Positions 12,601 through 22,041 of a DNA stretch of 64,000 nt are shown here, one piece after another. The notes beneath the pieces are model-generated. The model was not told the DNA's origin, did not search any database, and saw only the letters and a program-made list of their open reading frames with translations. Source of the stretch: Brachionus plicatilis (Eukaryota > Rotifera > Eurotatoria > Ploima > Brachionidae); contig QEOQ01000503.1 in assembly GCA_010279815.1 (NCBI GenBank), forward strand, positions 244,260 to 308,259. The letters run 5' to 3'. Numbering within the stretch: the stretch's first letter is position 1; each line of letters opens with the position of its first letter. The position numbers and the translations under genes are program-made.

Positions 12601-14231
12601 CATAAAAAATCAATACTATTGTCTTAAAAAAAAATAAATCTTAGTTTTTATTTGATTTTAAAATTTCACATTACATTTTTCTATTGATATTTCATGTTTG
12701 TTCATCAATTTAGATTTTTCTAATCCAATTTCAATAACATGCTTACCATAAGTTGGTAATTTGTAAGTAATTTGTTTTAAATTTTGGTAGAAAATTTGGT
12801 CTATCAAAACATTTAGACAAAATCTAAAATCTAAAGGTATCATCTCTACATTTTGATTGACTGCATAATCAGTGAAAAATTCGTATCGATCATCAATGGA
12901 AACAATAGAACTGCTTTGGTGCATTACAAATACATTATTCTCGGTAACTAAATATTCCATAGGCAATAATATTTTATTAAGACCTTTGTTAAGCTCCAAC
13001 TCCCAAGTATTTACCAAATTCAATGAATCAAAAATCAATTTTTCTCGATAAAAGCATGATTTTTTTGTTCCACAAGCCATTAAATCTATCTTAATTTTTC
13101 CAGATTGATTTGCAAATATCTCAAATCCATTTATTAATAAATCAATCGGAAATTTGATTGATAAAAGGATGAATTTTTTAAAGATAATATCAGAAGGTTG
13201 ATTTACAGCCGAAAAATCAAAGCCTATATATTTAACTTTTGTATCTTGAAGAGGAATGCGTTCGTAATTTGTAAATAAAGTATCACTCAAAGTTTGAGAA
13301 TATATTAATATAGTACATTTTGCAGAATCGAATGATGTTAAAGAGCAAAATGAATACAGTTTACTGTAGTCTGAGATTAATACTGATTTTATTAAAGAAG
13401 CATTTTGGCTTCTGATTGTTAAATTATACCAACCGGAAAAAGAATACTGATGATTTAGCAAATACAATTTTTCAAATAAATTCAAATATGTCAAAATTTT
13501 TAAAGAAAATTTAATGTTTTCATTTGAATCTAATTTAAATAGTTTATTTTCTCTTATTAAATAATCTGAATGAATTTGACTCTTTTTAAGTTCAACTAAG
13601 CCTCCTAGTGTTTGATCGAGAATTATTAGGTTTCCTTTTTTGACATCAAATGGAGAAACAATATATCGTGAATAGCCGAATTGCAGGTAAATTTTGATAG
13701 AATACAGTTCTGTATAATTTTTTAAAAATGGGTTGTCCAAAAAATAATTCCCACAAGAAAATGTTTGTCCACACGCAGCATAGTTTATTAGCTTAAATAT
13801 TCTTTTAGTATAATTCAAATTACATAAACAATACTTACATGAATTTGAATATTTCCGGATCTTTTGACTTCAAAGTCAAAGGCAAAAGCGGTTGTATCGA
13901 TCAAAATTTCTGAATTAATGATCAAAAATTTGCTTGAATCATTAAAGTTTTGTTTAAAATTAGAACTTGGTCTTGAATCGGGATTACGTTTTACAGCTGA
14001 AAATTAAAAAATTAGAAAATTTATAAAATACGAATTAAAATTACCCTCTGGATATTCTAGGATATCTTCATCACCATAATTTACCTCTACATAAGACAAA
14101 TTATTTAATGATAAAACTTTCAGTGTGCAGTTAAGATCAAAATCAATCGATTTGTTCAAGTTTGGGCAAACAAGGTCCAAGTTCTGCCCGTAAATCAAAT
14201 AAAATAAGATTGGTAATATAAAAGGCAACAT
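1..14231 (-). CDS. Polycystin-1/REJ-like receptor, 5' part (11 exons, 3' end off the window)
   Basis: Exons, in coding order: 14231-14045, 13996-13839, 13791-12675, 12622-12324, 11398-10978, 10926-10643, 9111-7962, 4757-4041, 3996-3874, 2503-1678, 396-1. All junctions are GT/AG and keep frame; the donor at 10978 (GTTGTA) is the weakest. The product starts with a signal peptide (MLPFILPILFYLIYG). Residues 20-1480 are six tandem composite modules, each with a PKD-like strand (VEVNYGD, VEINYGD, VFVDYGD) followed by a 130-residue insert. From about 1490 a REJ domain begins: PEIDM, an FFRSDIIII strand, LDYGLYLFKL, SYDP-like YDPKSF, two Cys clusters (CRISGFC, CINGC), and NHKPYNGKC near the left edge. 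In the polycystin family REJ precedes GPS, PLAT and the membrane helices, which would lie left of base 1. Inferred role: large cell-surface sensor or adhesion receptor. Long introns hold mobile elements. Confidence 0.85.
435..693. mobile_element. hAT-type MITE with 8-bp target duplication (copy A)
   Basis: Terminal inverted repeats begin CAGACTTG and end CAAGTCTG, and the interior is rich in AAGTCA/TGACTT motifs. The element is flanked on both sides by TAATGAAT (427-434 and 694-701). An 8-bp duplication and CAG/CTG ends are hallmarks of hAT transposons. At 259 bp it has no coding capacity, so it would need a transposase supplied elsewhere. It lies in intron 10 of the polycystin-like gene. It shares ends with the copy at 56690-57204. 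Confidence 0.85.
2704..2815 (+). repeat. Dispersed repeat arm (AAAGTTCACGAAATTC family)
   Basis: This stretch closely matches 32041-32090 and, inverted, 32990-33043; a more divergent relative is at 54340-54445. It also folds on itself: AATTTCACATTTTTGA near 2745 pairs with TGTGAAATTC near 2790. It is intronic and non-coding. Confidence 0.6.
3014..3180. repeat. Foldback repeat, single arm (CGTATTCCC family)
   Basis: One arm of the family seen as a complete inverted pair at 15239-15722. It contains the nested inverted motif CACAACTTTGACGC ... GTCAAAGTTGTG around a GC-richer core with ACATGGGCGAGATGGTG. It lies in intron 9 of the polycystin-like gene. Confidence 0.7.
5131..5280 (+). repeat. 5' LTR
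   Basis: 150 bp, TG...CA ends, identical by eye to 6844-6993, and followed without gap by a primer-binding-site sequence (TGGCGCCCGA from 5282). Confidence 0.93.
5343..6881 (+). pseudogene. Deleted gypsy-type polyprotein remnant (partial RT and RNase H)
   Basis: A 512-codon frame with no stop, but much of pol is missing. Residues 1-200 have two hydrophobic stretches (SMWVMIGTLYHAL and VFVWTLFIWLG) and are not recognised. From about residue 205 come RT-like segments: IDPDAVPIRNKVRRV and LIQKC, then a jump straight to MGITNAPATFE, the degenerate catalytic box FLEDI (the family has YxDD), KVEAL/FLEFSHYYCKFI (thumb and connection), and LDTDAC, the start of RNase H. Protease, most of RNase H and integrase are absent. 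The frame runs into the 3' LTR. It could still be translated, but the RT cannot be active. An odd case: identical LTRs around a decayed ORF, as expected if the defective copy itself is being copied. Confidence 0.8.
6844..6993 (+). repeat. 3' LTR
   Basis: 150 bp copy of 5131-5280, preceded by a G-rich polypurine tract at 6831-6843 and followed by the GTAT target duplication. Confidence 0.93.
7365..7750. repeat. Foldback element with CATAGA / TCTATG motif arrays
   Basis: Repeated CATAGATTT/CATAGAATT motifs at 7365-7445 face repeated TTCTATGA motifs at 7690-7750, separated by about 250 bp of AT-rich DNA. The same arrangement, larger, occurs at 33318-33905. It lies in intron 7 of the polycystin-like gene. 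No ORF. Confidence 0.55.
9638..9682 (+). mobile_element. 3' end of a LINE-like retroposon with (TAA)n tail
   Basis: GGGGCTTTAAACTAATAAA followed by about nine TAA units. Similar ends with TAA/TAAA tails occur at 59743-59775 and 47430-47480. Only the terminal piece is visible; a poly-T run precedes it at 9577-9595. It lies in intron 6 of the polycystin-like gene. Confidence 0.5.
9715..9939 (-). pseudogene. Pogo/Tigger-type transposase C-terminal fragment
   Basis: The 74-residue frame has the layout of the C-terminal tail of Tc1-mariner pogo/Tigger (CENP-B/jerky-like) transposases: an acidic EEAEKCFDYLKNYVRQFE helix, a second helix RRLFKKIECERI, and the end motif QTKISSFF (the family has QTKITDFF). 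The DDE catalytic domain and DNA-binding domain are missing upstream. It lies in intron 6 of the polycystin-like gene. Confidence 0.6.
11845..11894. repeat. Near-perfect hairpin in intron 4
   Basis: AATGTTAATGTTTTTGTTAAA (left arm from 11845) is mirrored by TTTAACAAAAACATTAACATT ending at 11894, a 21-bp perfect stem with a very short loop. It may be the tip of a foldback element; no target duplication is seen. The rest of intron 4 (11399-12323) shows nothing else recognisable. Confidence 0.7.
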
Positions 14232-14564
14232 TTTTTATTTTTCTAAATTTAAGAAAATAGTAAAAATTGATATTCTTAATTAAAAATTTTCAAAAGGTAA
14301 GAAAATATAATGTAAATATTTAGTAGTAAATATTTTTTATTTGAGCATTTGGGATATTTTTTACAAAATTAAACAAATCAATAAAAAAAATATACCATGT
14401 TAATTTTTTTTTCGCTTTTAGATTTTAGTTATAATAAAAAAGTTATAGAATAAAGATGATAATTAATAATCTTTAAACGAATCACAATGATTAGTTGCAA
14501 TATGGTTGCGATATAATGAAATCTTTTGTTATAAAAATTGACCTGTTTATTTTTTAAATGAAAA

Positions 14565-14640
14565 TTAAAACGAAGGCTTAAGCCTTTCGGACGAACCTGG
14601 GTAATCCAAAATATATTTTAATAAAAATAAATAAAAATCA
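14565..14640 (+). mobile_element. 3' end of a short retroposon (hairpin + AATAAA-type tail)
   Basis: GAAGGCTTAAGCCTTTCGGA, a small hairpin, is followed by CCTGGGT, a CCAAAATATATTTT stretch and an AATAAAAATAAATAAAAA tail. It matches in order the element at 63783-63906, which has clear target duplications. No duplication is clear here. Confidence 0.5.
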
Positions 14641-14660
14641 TTCACTTAAACGCAAATTTT

Positions 14661-14815
14661 TTTTTCTGATCACCAAAAAGCATTTACTTTAATTCTTTAG
14701 TTAATTGATGGACGTTTTGGCCACAAAATATGTGATCATTGATCACTGATCACATTCTGGACATGAGGCCTGTGATCACATTTTTTGTGAACACTTGATC
14801 ACAAAGTTGACATGA
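14661..14815 (+). repeat. TGATCA-rich dispersed repeat (copy 1)
   Basis: About 150 bp dense in TGATCA/TGATCAC motifs, matching 31316-31455 in reverse orientation almost end to end (shared segments include GTTTTGGCCACAAAATATG and CTGGACAT). Its right end, CTTGATCACAAAGTTGACA, resembles the inverted ends of the element at 52366-53634. Confidence 0.65.
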
Positions 14816-15238
14816 CCCTTAATTTTTTAGTAAAAATTGAGCTGGGGATTACTGAGCTTTATTTTCTTTGAAAATAACTGATAATTTCGATTGACTAAGA
14901 AATTTGTTTTTTTTTTAATTTTCTGGAGTATCTTCAAAAAATGGCTAATTTTTTTTTGAAAATTCTTTGATGAAATTGTTAAAATATGAACTGTTTTTTT
15001 TATCAATATAAATAGATTTAAAAATGATAATTAAAAATTAGGTATTTTTATAAATCATTTAATTTTTTCAAATTATTAATTATTTTTTGTTAGTTTTCGA
15101 GATCGTATTTAAGGGCTTATTTTTAAAATGAAAATTTAATTTTCAAAATCAAATATCGTTTAATTTTTAGATTAGCTTTTTACGAAACCAAACTTTTGTT
15201 TTTTTAATTTTATGATTTTATTTTTTTTATTAAATATC

Positions 15239-15722
15239 GTATTCCCTTGTTCGATATTGCAGCCTCAGAAACCGAAACACAACTTTGACGCAGGCAATAA
15301 GCACCATCTCGCCCATGTTAAAACATTCTTAACTTACGCCGCATGCGTCAAAGTTGTGTGTCGAGTCTTGGCCCACGTTGAAAGTAAAGATTATTAATTT
15401 AATGCAGCATTAACAATAAAGTTTCTGTCAGAAAAATAAAAATTATTTTTTTGAATTATACATTTGACCCAACGCTGTAAATTGAATACAAAGAAAAATT
15501 AGAAAAATGATTATTTTTTATTTTTTGGAAAAATCACAAGCTTAAATGCCGAACTAAATTTAAAAATCTTTACTTTCAACGTAGGCTAAGACTCGACACA
15601 CAACTTTGACGCATGCGGCGTAAGTTAAGAATGTTTTAACATGGGCGAGATGGTGCTTATTGCCTGCGTCAAAGTTGTGTTTCGGTTTCTGAGGCTGTAA
15701 TATCGAACGAGGGAATACGGTA
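15239..15722. mobile_element. Foldback element with ~155-bp inverted arms (CGTATTCCC family)
   Basis: The left arm (15239-15398) and right arm (15567-15722) are inverted copies with few differences, starting CGTATTCCC and ending GGGAATACG, around a 168-bp AT-rich spacer. Inside each arm is a second inverted pair, CACAACTTTGACGC and GCGTCAAAGTTGTG. Other copies are at 3014-3180 (one arm), 29176-29335 (degenerate) and 23697-23725 (tip only). No coding capacity and no clear target duplication. A non-autonomous DNA transposon is the likely reading. Confidence 0.75.
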
Positions 15723-16330
15723 TATAAAAGAGAAATAAAATGTAATTTTTTTTTATGATCAACCGCATTTAAAATGGTGATGATTTTTTTTTATAACTGA
15801 TTTTATATTTAATTATTTTATTTTTATATAAATTGAAATTCTAAATTATATCATTATTTTTACGATTGAATAATCAAAAAATTGTTAATTCATTTTAAAA
15901 AGTGATTTTTTTTCTTGAATTTTTAAGATTATTTTTTAAGATTTAATTTTTATTATTTTATTTAATATGAGTTTTTAAAATTTTATTTGATAAAACCCAA
16001 CTTATAGTTTTAATGGGTAAATTACATCTAAATCTTTTATTAATCTGATAAAAATTTAAAAAAATATAAATATCTTTATTCAAAAAGGACTCTATCTGAC
16101 TAAAAACCTGTCAATTTTTTCATAACAGATATAGTAACAGATGGCCGATTGTGAACTAAATACTGCCAATTTATTAATTTTTTTCCATAGTCTAGAAAAA
16201 AAATAAAATAAAAACAATTTTATTACAAAAATTTTAAAATTTTTGACTAATTTTCTTATTTTTTCTTAGCTGATTAGGATTTAGGGTATCAAGCTGGGTC
16301 AATTTAATTTCTAAAATTAATCAACAACAT

Positions 16331-17295
16331 TTAAATATCTTCATTCATTAGGTCTAAAATTTGTTCTCCATTTAAAGTGTCCATATATATTCTTATATCA
16401 TCAACAATTAAATCTCCTCCATTGTCATTTATATCTGAACTTTTTCCAATATAATTTACCTTTCTAAAGATTGCTTGAGGACTAAAAGCGAATTGTTTGT
16501 TTGATACCAAAGTTCCATTCAAATAAATGCTTGCTTTTTGTTGAGAGTCAAATATAAGTCCAAAATGATGCCATACACCGATCAAAAGACTATCAGGCAA
16601 AAACAATACACCTTTTTTATTCATTTGGTCCACTGATAACGATAAAAAAGATCGTGAATCTGAAAGTCGAGTCAAACCAAATTTAACAAAGTCTCCTAAT
16701 GCACCATTGCCAAACTCGAATAGTGTCAATTTTTGAGAGAAATTAATTATTTTTAGCCAAACAAGACAAGAAAATTTTGGATAAAAATAAAATCCTTCGG
16801 GAACTTTAAAATAGCCATTATTAAATTGCACAGCAGAATTGGGTTTTCCATTGCGATCTGGTACAAACAATGCATTAACAGGTTCTATTTCTATGTTGTT
16901 AATTATATCTCGTGTAAAAGATTCAGAAAAAATCCAATGCACGATCAAACCATCAAGGCTAAAAAAAATTAAATTTTAGTTAAAAAAATTTTTCAATACA
17001 AAAATTACTCCAAAAATTTTAATAGCTGGTATACTCTTACTGCTGGGGAATATAAAAAATCGATTTGACCATAAGGAGAATACAGATAGCAAATTTGGTT
17101 TGAATGCTTTGTAAATCGGCAATATTTTTTAATTGAACACTTAAAAAGACAATTAATTCGATTTGATGATTCGAATTTTTCAATTAAATTAGCTTCTGAT
17201 TGAATGTTATTGCTTAATATTCGAAATTCTGTTGCCCAATAGATTTTAAAAATTGAAAATAGTAAAACTTTTTTAAATATCATTTTTTGGTACAA
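16331..17295 (-). CDS. Secreted PAN/apple-like + LamG-like protein
   Basis: Two exons, 17295-17009 and 16958-16331, with a 50-bp GT/AG intron that keeps frame; 304 residues. An N-terminal hydrophobic segment (KVLLFSIFKIYWA) looks like a signal peptide. Residues 30-95 carry a Cys pattern typical of PAN/apple modules (CLFKC, YCRFTK, ICYLYSP). Residues 97-304 are a concanavalin/LamG-like domain: GLIVHWIFSESF, AVQFNNGYF, FSCLVWLKI, GVWHHFGLIFD, ASIYLNGTLVS, YIGKSS and VDDIRIYMDTL. No membrane helix follows. The likely role is binding glycans or proteins outside the cell. It lies 2.1 kb upstream of the polycystin-like gene on the same strand but has its own stop, so it is probably separate. Confidence 0.75.
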
Positions 17296-17669
17296 AAATA
17301 AAGAAAAAATTAAAATAGATTTTTATTAGACAAAGCTTAATTGTTTGATAATATCTGATTCTAAATTTGTTTTAGATGTTTTTTGAAAATAGACTTAAAA
17401 TAATATTGATTAAAGTAAATTTATTTTTTTAGTTTTAAATTTCTTTAATTAAAAATTTTTTGCTTCAGAATTTGTTTTAAGGTGATTGCCTGCTGACTAA
17501 TTAAAAAAAGTTTACTTCCTTTATTCTTTCTTTAGTAGATACAGAAATTTAAAAATATTTCAAAAATTCGATTCTTGCCATTATTGCAAAAATTTCGTGG
17601 ACAGCTGAAAAACTTACTAATTGATCTTCAAATTTCAGGTTTTTTCTTATGAGGATTCTTAAATCTTTT

Positions 17670-19215
17670 TCTAAGTCAGTTATATTTTTTTGTCGCCATT
17701 ATTTAAATAATATTTGTATTCGTTATTGTTCTTACCAATATGCATTACTTTACATTTATTAAAATTTAATTTAATTAACCATTTATTTGATCATTCTGTT
17801 ATTTTTATTAAATCTTCTTTTAATTATTAAGTAATATAAGGCTTCTGATTTGTTTGTTAAAGCATTATAAATTTTTGTATCATCTGCATTTTTATCACAT
17901 TCGCTTGACAAGTCTTTAATTAAATCATTGATAAATATATTAAATAAAGTCGGTTCTGAAACAGAACCTTGTGGTACATCACTTGTAACATCTGCACAAT
18001 CTGATACGTAGTTTTCCAATACAACTTTTTGCTTTCTATTTACTAAGAACGACTTGATCCATCTTAATAAAACCAGTAATACCATACGATTCTAGCTTGA
18101 AAGGTAATATCTTTAGTGGAACAGTATCAAGTGCTTTGGCGAAAACCAAGAATATAACGTCAACTGGTTGTTTAATTGATGTCATATATGTTAAAAAGTC
18201 GATTGTTTCAAGTAGGTTGGTTGTGTAGGATTTATTTTTTACAAATCCATGCTGGTTCTTTGCCAATTTTTTATTACTAGTAGTAGTAGTAGTAATAAAT
18301 GGCTGGGCAGCTTCTGCCTAGTGTTACACTTTACAGCCCTGAAACTAATAAATAATAAATAATTATAACCACTTGTCCAATCTTGCTTTAAAAACGTTTA
18401 AGCTTCGTGATTCAACTATCATCCTTGGTAGCTGATTCCAAGTTTTGGACACTCTATTCATAAAGAAATGATGTCTATTTGAGTTGCTAGTGATCTCTCG
18501 AACTATCTTTTGATTGTGGCTTCTCAAATTCAATGTACTTGACGGTGTGTTGTCAAAGAAGGGCCAATTTATTTGTTCTGCTCCGCGGGGCAGCTTAAAT
18601 TGTTGAATTAAATCACCTCTCATTCTGCGCGTTACTAGATCTGAAAATCCAGCTCTGTGCAGTCGCTCGTCGTAGCCAAGGTGTTTTAGGCCGTTTATCG
18701 ATCTTAAAGCTCTTCTTTGAACCTTTTCAATTTACCCAATCGATTTCTTGAAGCGAGGATTCCATACTGGTGCTGCAAACTCCAAATACGTTCTTATAAA
18801 GGTTGGATATATAATTTTTGCTATGTGACTGTCAAAATTTTTGAAGGTATTTAACATCATACCGAGAATACGATTTGCTTTTGAAGCCATTTTTTCTGAG
18901 TTTATATTGAATTTCCCATTTGATGATATTATAACCCCAAGGTCTCTTTCATCAGTCGTCTCTTCAACATTTACAGTTTCGCCGGTGTTTTGATCAGTGA
19001 GAAAATACTTTTGTTTAGGATTACCTTTTCCTAAATGCATTATTTTACATTTTTTGCAATTTAGGCTCATTTTCCATAATCTGCACCATTCTTGCAATGC
19101 GTTTATTTCACCTTGAAGTGTATTAAATAAATGATTTACAATATGCTTTCCTATTAATATTTCTAATATTTTGCACGGTATATAAGTCAACGATATTGGT
19201 CGATAGTTAGAGATA
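17670..19215 (-). mobile_element. CR1-like LINE reverse-transcriptase copy, interrupted by a second LINE
   Basis: Read on the minus strand, 19215-19121 encodes the RT start (NYRPISLT, ILEILIGKHIVNHLFN). The frame then resumes at 18276 with KNQHGFVKNKS, FAKALDTVP, QGSVSEPTLFNIFIND and ADDTKIY, and continues past 17830 with KCKVMHIGK. All are conserved RT blocks of CR1/jockey-type LINEs. Frameshifts (for example at 18036-18085) and stops make it dead. The gap between the two halves is exactly the inner element 18279-19120. The duplicated TAATA at each side may be its target duplication. Confidence 0.7.
18279..19120 (-). mobile_element. 5'-truncated CR1-like LINE nested in an older LINE
   Basis: The minus strand encodes the RT C-terminal half: LQGEINALQEWC, MSLNCKKCKIMHLGKGN, RDLGVIIS, YLEFAAPVWNP (to about 18732), then in a shifted frame RMRGDLIQQFKL, FFMNRVSKTWNQLP and SLNVFKARLDKWL with a stop at 18363. 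A 3' UTR with GGGCTGTAAAG and GGCAGAAGCTGCCCAGCC (a hairpin) ends in (TAC)n at 18279-18293. Truncation at the 5' end and a simple-repeat tail are typical of LINE insertion by target-primed reverse transcription. Confidence 0.75.
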
Positions 19216-19685
19216 TTTCAAAACCGAATTAAAAATCATTAGCTAAAAAGTTGTTTAAAAGGAATAAACTTTTTAAAATTTTTTAAATGTAAATACCTTT
19301 ATTTTTGTTTGATTAATTGTATTCTCATTTAAAAAAAATAAGAATAAAATGATAAGTACTTGAAAAGTGTTCAGTTGTTTTTTTCCTAAAAATGAATGTC
19401 ATGTTAGAAAAGGAATGATATTATTTTTCAGAGAAAAGTCATGTTTTTTTAAATGAAAAAAAAAAATTCAATTTGAAATTTATTACTTTTCTATCTATTT
19501 ATTTTTGATTCATTTTTCTGACTAATAATTGATATTTTTGTTCAATAAATCACAGCTTTTTATATTTTATATTTTATTTTCGAAAATTACACTAAATATA
19601 TTAAAGCATACTAAATATTTATATTTTTTAATTTTAAAATTTTACAATTTTTTAATAAAAAATTGAAATAATCAAAAAAATACAG
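19216..19685. other. Intergenic, no feature seen
   Basis: AT-rich sequence between the LINE remnants and the stop codon of the SLC6 gene. It holds the presumed 3' UTR of the transporter. No exon, RNA gene or repeat was recognised. Confidence 0.5.
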
Positions 19686-21541
19686 TCAAAATTTTTCGTT
19701 TAACTCAAAACCAGCATTAACATTTTCTTGATTTTTCTCTGTGCTGTCTTCAATTGCTATTTGTTTTGATGTGTCGTTTTGATTTTCAGACTTTTGAGCG
19801 TCAAAAACAGGTTTCCAATCATCTCTCGGCTGAGTTAACTTATAAAGCTCGTTTAAAACTTGACTTTTGTAAATTTCAGCAAAAAAATTTTTTATAAATG
19901 GTGACAAGTTAATGGCAATTATACCCCATCCAATCCAATGAGCCCAGAACGGATACCTATAATTTCCGAGAACAACTTCAGAATTAGACGAAATCGTAAC
20001 AATAGCAATCAAAATTGCCAAAATAGGAGTAAAAATCTTAAAACATATCTTCCAAAATATATTCAGCTCCATATTAAGCATAAGTTTAATATCTTCATTT
20101 AACTTTTTGCTTCCGTAGCACCAACACAAAGCAATTGCTTCGAATGTAGCACATAATATAATTGGCAAAACGGATGTGTATGATTCAATAAGATTCAGCA
20201 AATAATAACCACCTTTTGTTGTCATAGAACATCCAACTAAAAAGAATAGCATACAAGCACAAAACCGAAATTTGGTTTTATTCACTTTTTTTTTTATTTT
20301 AAAAACTAAAACAAATGAATCTAGAACACATTCTGCCAGCGATAGCAATGAGCCGAAGCCGATTGTAATCATCATTAGAAAAAAAAATATGCACCAAATC
20401 CACGGAAAAGGCATCAAGGACAATGCTTCAGGATAAACAATAAAAGAAAGACCAGGGCCACCTACTGCTAGATCACCTATTGCTACTCCAGTTTTTTCAG
20501 ACATGAAACCTAGTACTGAAAATACTGCCAAACCAGCGATCAGACCTGTGGCTCCATCTAAAATGACCACAAAAATGCTTGTTCGTTGATGATTATAGTT
20601 AAATTTATTATGCTTTCCTAAAGTTAAAAGTCCTCCTTGAGCTATGCTTAAACAAAAATACACCTGGGATGCAGCATCTATCCAAGTTTTAAGTCTGAAC
20701 AGTTTACTGAAATCAACACTGGCTATATAATAAACTACACCTTTCATTGAACCTGGCAAAGTAAGGCCTCTTATTATCAAAGCAAAAAGCATAATATATG
20801 GAAAGATGGCTGTAACATACGAAACTTTTCCCAATGATTGAATACCTTTATACAAGCTCAAGAATGCTAGCATCCAGCAAACAAATAAGCTACAAACTAA
20901 TTTCCAATTCATTCCTATCGGATGCTCAATGCCATCTGACATTTCTAGGACAAAATTATAAAAAAATTGCTTTGAAGGTGATTCCAAATTATTAGCCATA
21001 ACAGTCATATTTTCATTTGACACAAAGCAAGCGTCATTATTCCACCAATTATCACAGGATACCCATGGTAGTTTAGGCATAAAGGAGCTAATCAAATATA
21101 CTAAGCAATAGCATATTATTACATTGTAATAGAGACATACGAAGATGGTTACCATCACTGAAGTCATGCCTAAACCACGGAAAAGAGGTGATATTTTCCA
21201 TACTTTGAGTGGTCCACATTTTGAAAATTGAGAGATTGTGAGTTCTAAGAAAAAAATTGGTAACCCAATTAAAAACAACATGATCACGAAAGCAATAACA
21301 AAAGCACCTTGATTTAGATCTAGTTAAATAATATTATTTTTTAAATTTTTATTTTACTTCCTCCATTTTGAAAGCAGAGAAAAGGAAATCGCCAAACATT
21401 TCCCAGACCAACTGCAAATCCGATGCATGTCATTAAAAACTCAACAGGATTGTCCCAGTGAACATGATGGTTATGATGATGATGCACAAACGGGATATGT
21501 ATGTGATGGTGATGATTGTGGTTATGCGAATGTGACTCCAT
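19686..21541 (-). CDS. SLC6 family Na+/Cl--dependent neurotransmitter/amino-acid transporter
   Basis: Two exons, 21541-21358 and 21307-19686, joined across a 50-bp GT/AG intron in frame; 601 residues, normal for SLC6. TM1 has the family signature [16 protein letters not shown], then [14 protein letters not shown] (TM2), [11 protein letters not shown] in the long outer loop (the conserved disulphide pair), VFSVLGFMS and [13 protein letters not shown] (TM6-7 region), and LNVEL-like interior helices up to TM12. Gly in place of the TM1 Asp of monoamine transporters (FAVGLGN) points to amino-acid-type substrates such as GABA, glycine, taurine or creatine; the exact one cannot be told. The first 30 residues hold about 14 histidines ([19 protein letters not shown]), unusual for the family and possibly metal-binding. 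The C-terminal tail is acidic and polar. Confidence 0.9.
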
Positions 21542-21946
21542 TCTTAGAATTTTCTTTCTTTAGAATCAAAAATTATTAAACTATTTATATATTTAAAATT
21601 TAGTATCACTGATTATTTTCAGTATCAAATTTTTTGTTAGAAACTTTAGATAACTTGCTTTGATTTAATTAAGTTAGAAAAATTTATCTATAATTAAGTT
21701 TGTTCTACTCACCGTAAAAATCAAAATATCATCCAACAATTACAAAACATTTTATTAAGTTATCTTGTTCAACAATACTATTATTATTTATAGAAATCAA
21801 AAGTATATTAAGAAAAGTATATTATTTTGTATTCACCTAAAACGCTTATTTCTTCTAAACTATTAATTATTTGAATCAGAATTTTTACTCTTTATTTTAT
21901 TTTTTGAGCTGGATTTTCAAAATAAAAAGATTTAAAGTTGATTGAA

Positions 21947-22041
21947 TCATGACTCTTCATGATGCTGATAATTAAACCATTGAAGAACACGCATTGAAAA
22001 AATTTTTGGTTCCTTTGCTCGGAAAGAGAAATCTTCAGCAT
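21947..22041 (-). CDS. Orphan 3'-terminal exon, unrecognised
   Basis: A good acceptor (TTTACTTTTAG) ends at 22042. The open frame that follows encodes about 31 residues with normal amino-acid balance (AEDFSFRAKEPKIF, MRVLQWFNYQHHEES) and a TGA at 21947. Such a frame is unusual in this AT-rich background, so it may be the last exon of a gene lying further right on the minus strand. No upstream partner was found before the repeats at 23162. Confidence 0.3.

Larger units (their letters stand above)
3874..14180 (-). repeat. Six tandem PKD-like composite modules in the polycystin ectodomain
   Basis: The predicted protein repeats one plan of about 230-270 residues six times: a Cys-x-L-x-V...NYGD strand, then FLLxNSEFxF, an LxGFEI strand, GxIxI, CGxxxSC, a LNxGxNKIxL strand, a VxKGS turn, SDYLI, and a closing strand such as PGSYELQL before the next Cys. 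The first and last segments look like the two ends of a PKD Ig fold, so the middle looks like a domain inserted within it. Module 4 (about residues 735-975) lacks the KGS/SDYLI part. An intron falls at the same point, after the GxIxI strand, in modules 1, 3 and 4 (13839, 12324, 10643), which supports duplication by exon copying. Confidence 0.7.
14232..16330. other. Intergenic region upstream of the polycystin-like gene
   Basis: Apart from the retroposon end (14565), the TGATCA repeat (14661) and the foldback element (15239-15722), this is AT-rich DNA with no recognised exon. The promoter of the polycystin-like gene should lie just above 14231, but no TATA or initiator stands out from the background. 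Confidence 0.5.

Noticed and set aside
15212..15397. Plus-strand ORF of 61 codons
   Set aside because: It coincides with one arm of the foldback element and is not conserved as a frame in the arm at 3014.
16331..17295. PAN + LamG exons as the 5' end of the polycystin-like gene
   Set aside because: The LamG exon ends in a stop with no usable donor before it, and the polycystin-like gene has its own signal peptide at 14231.
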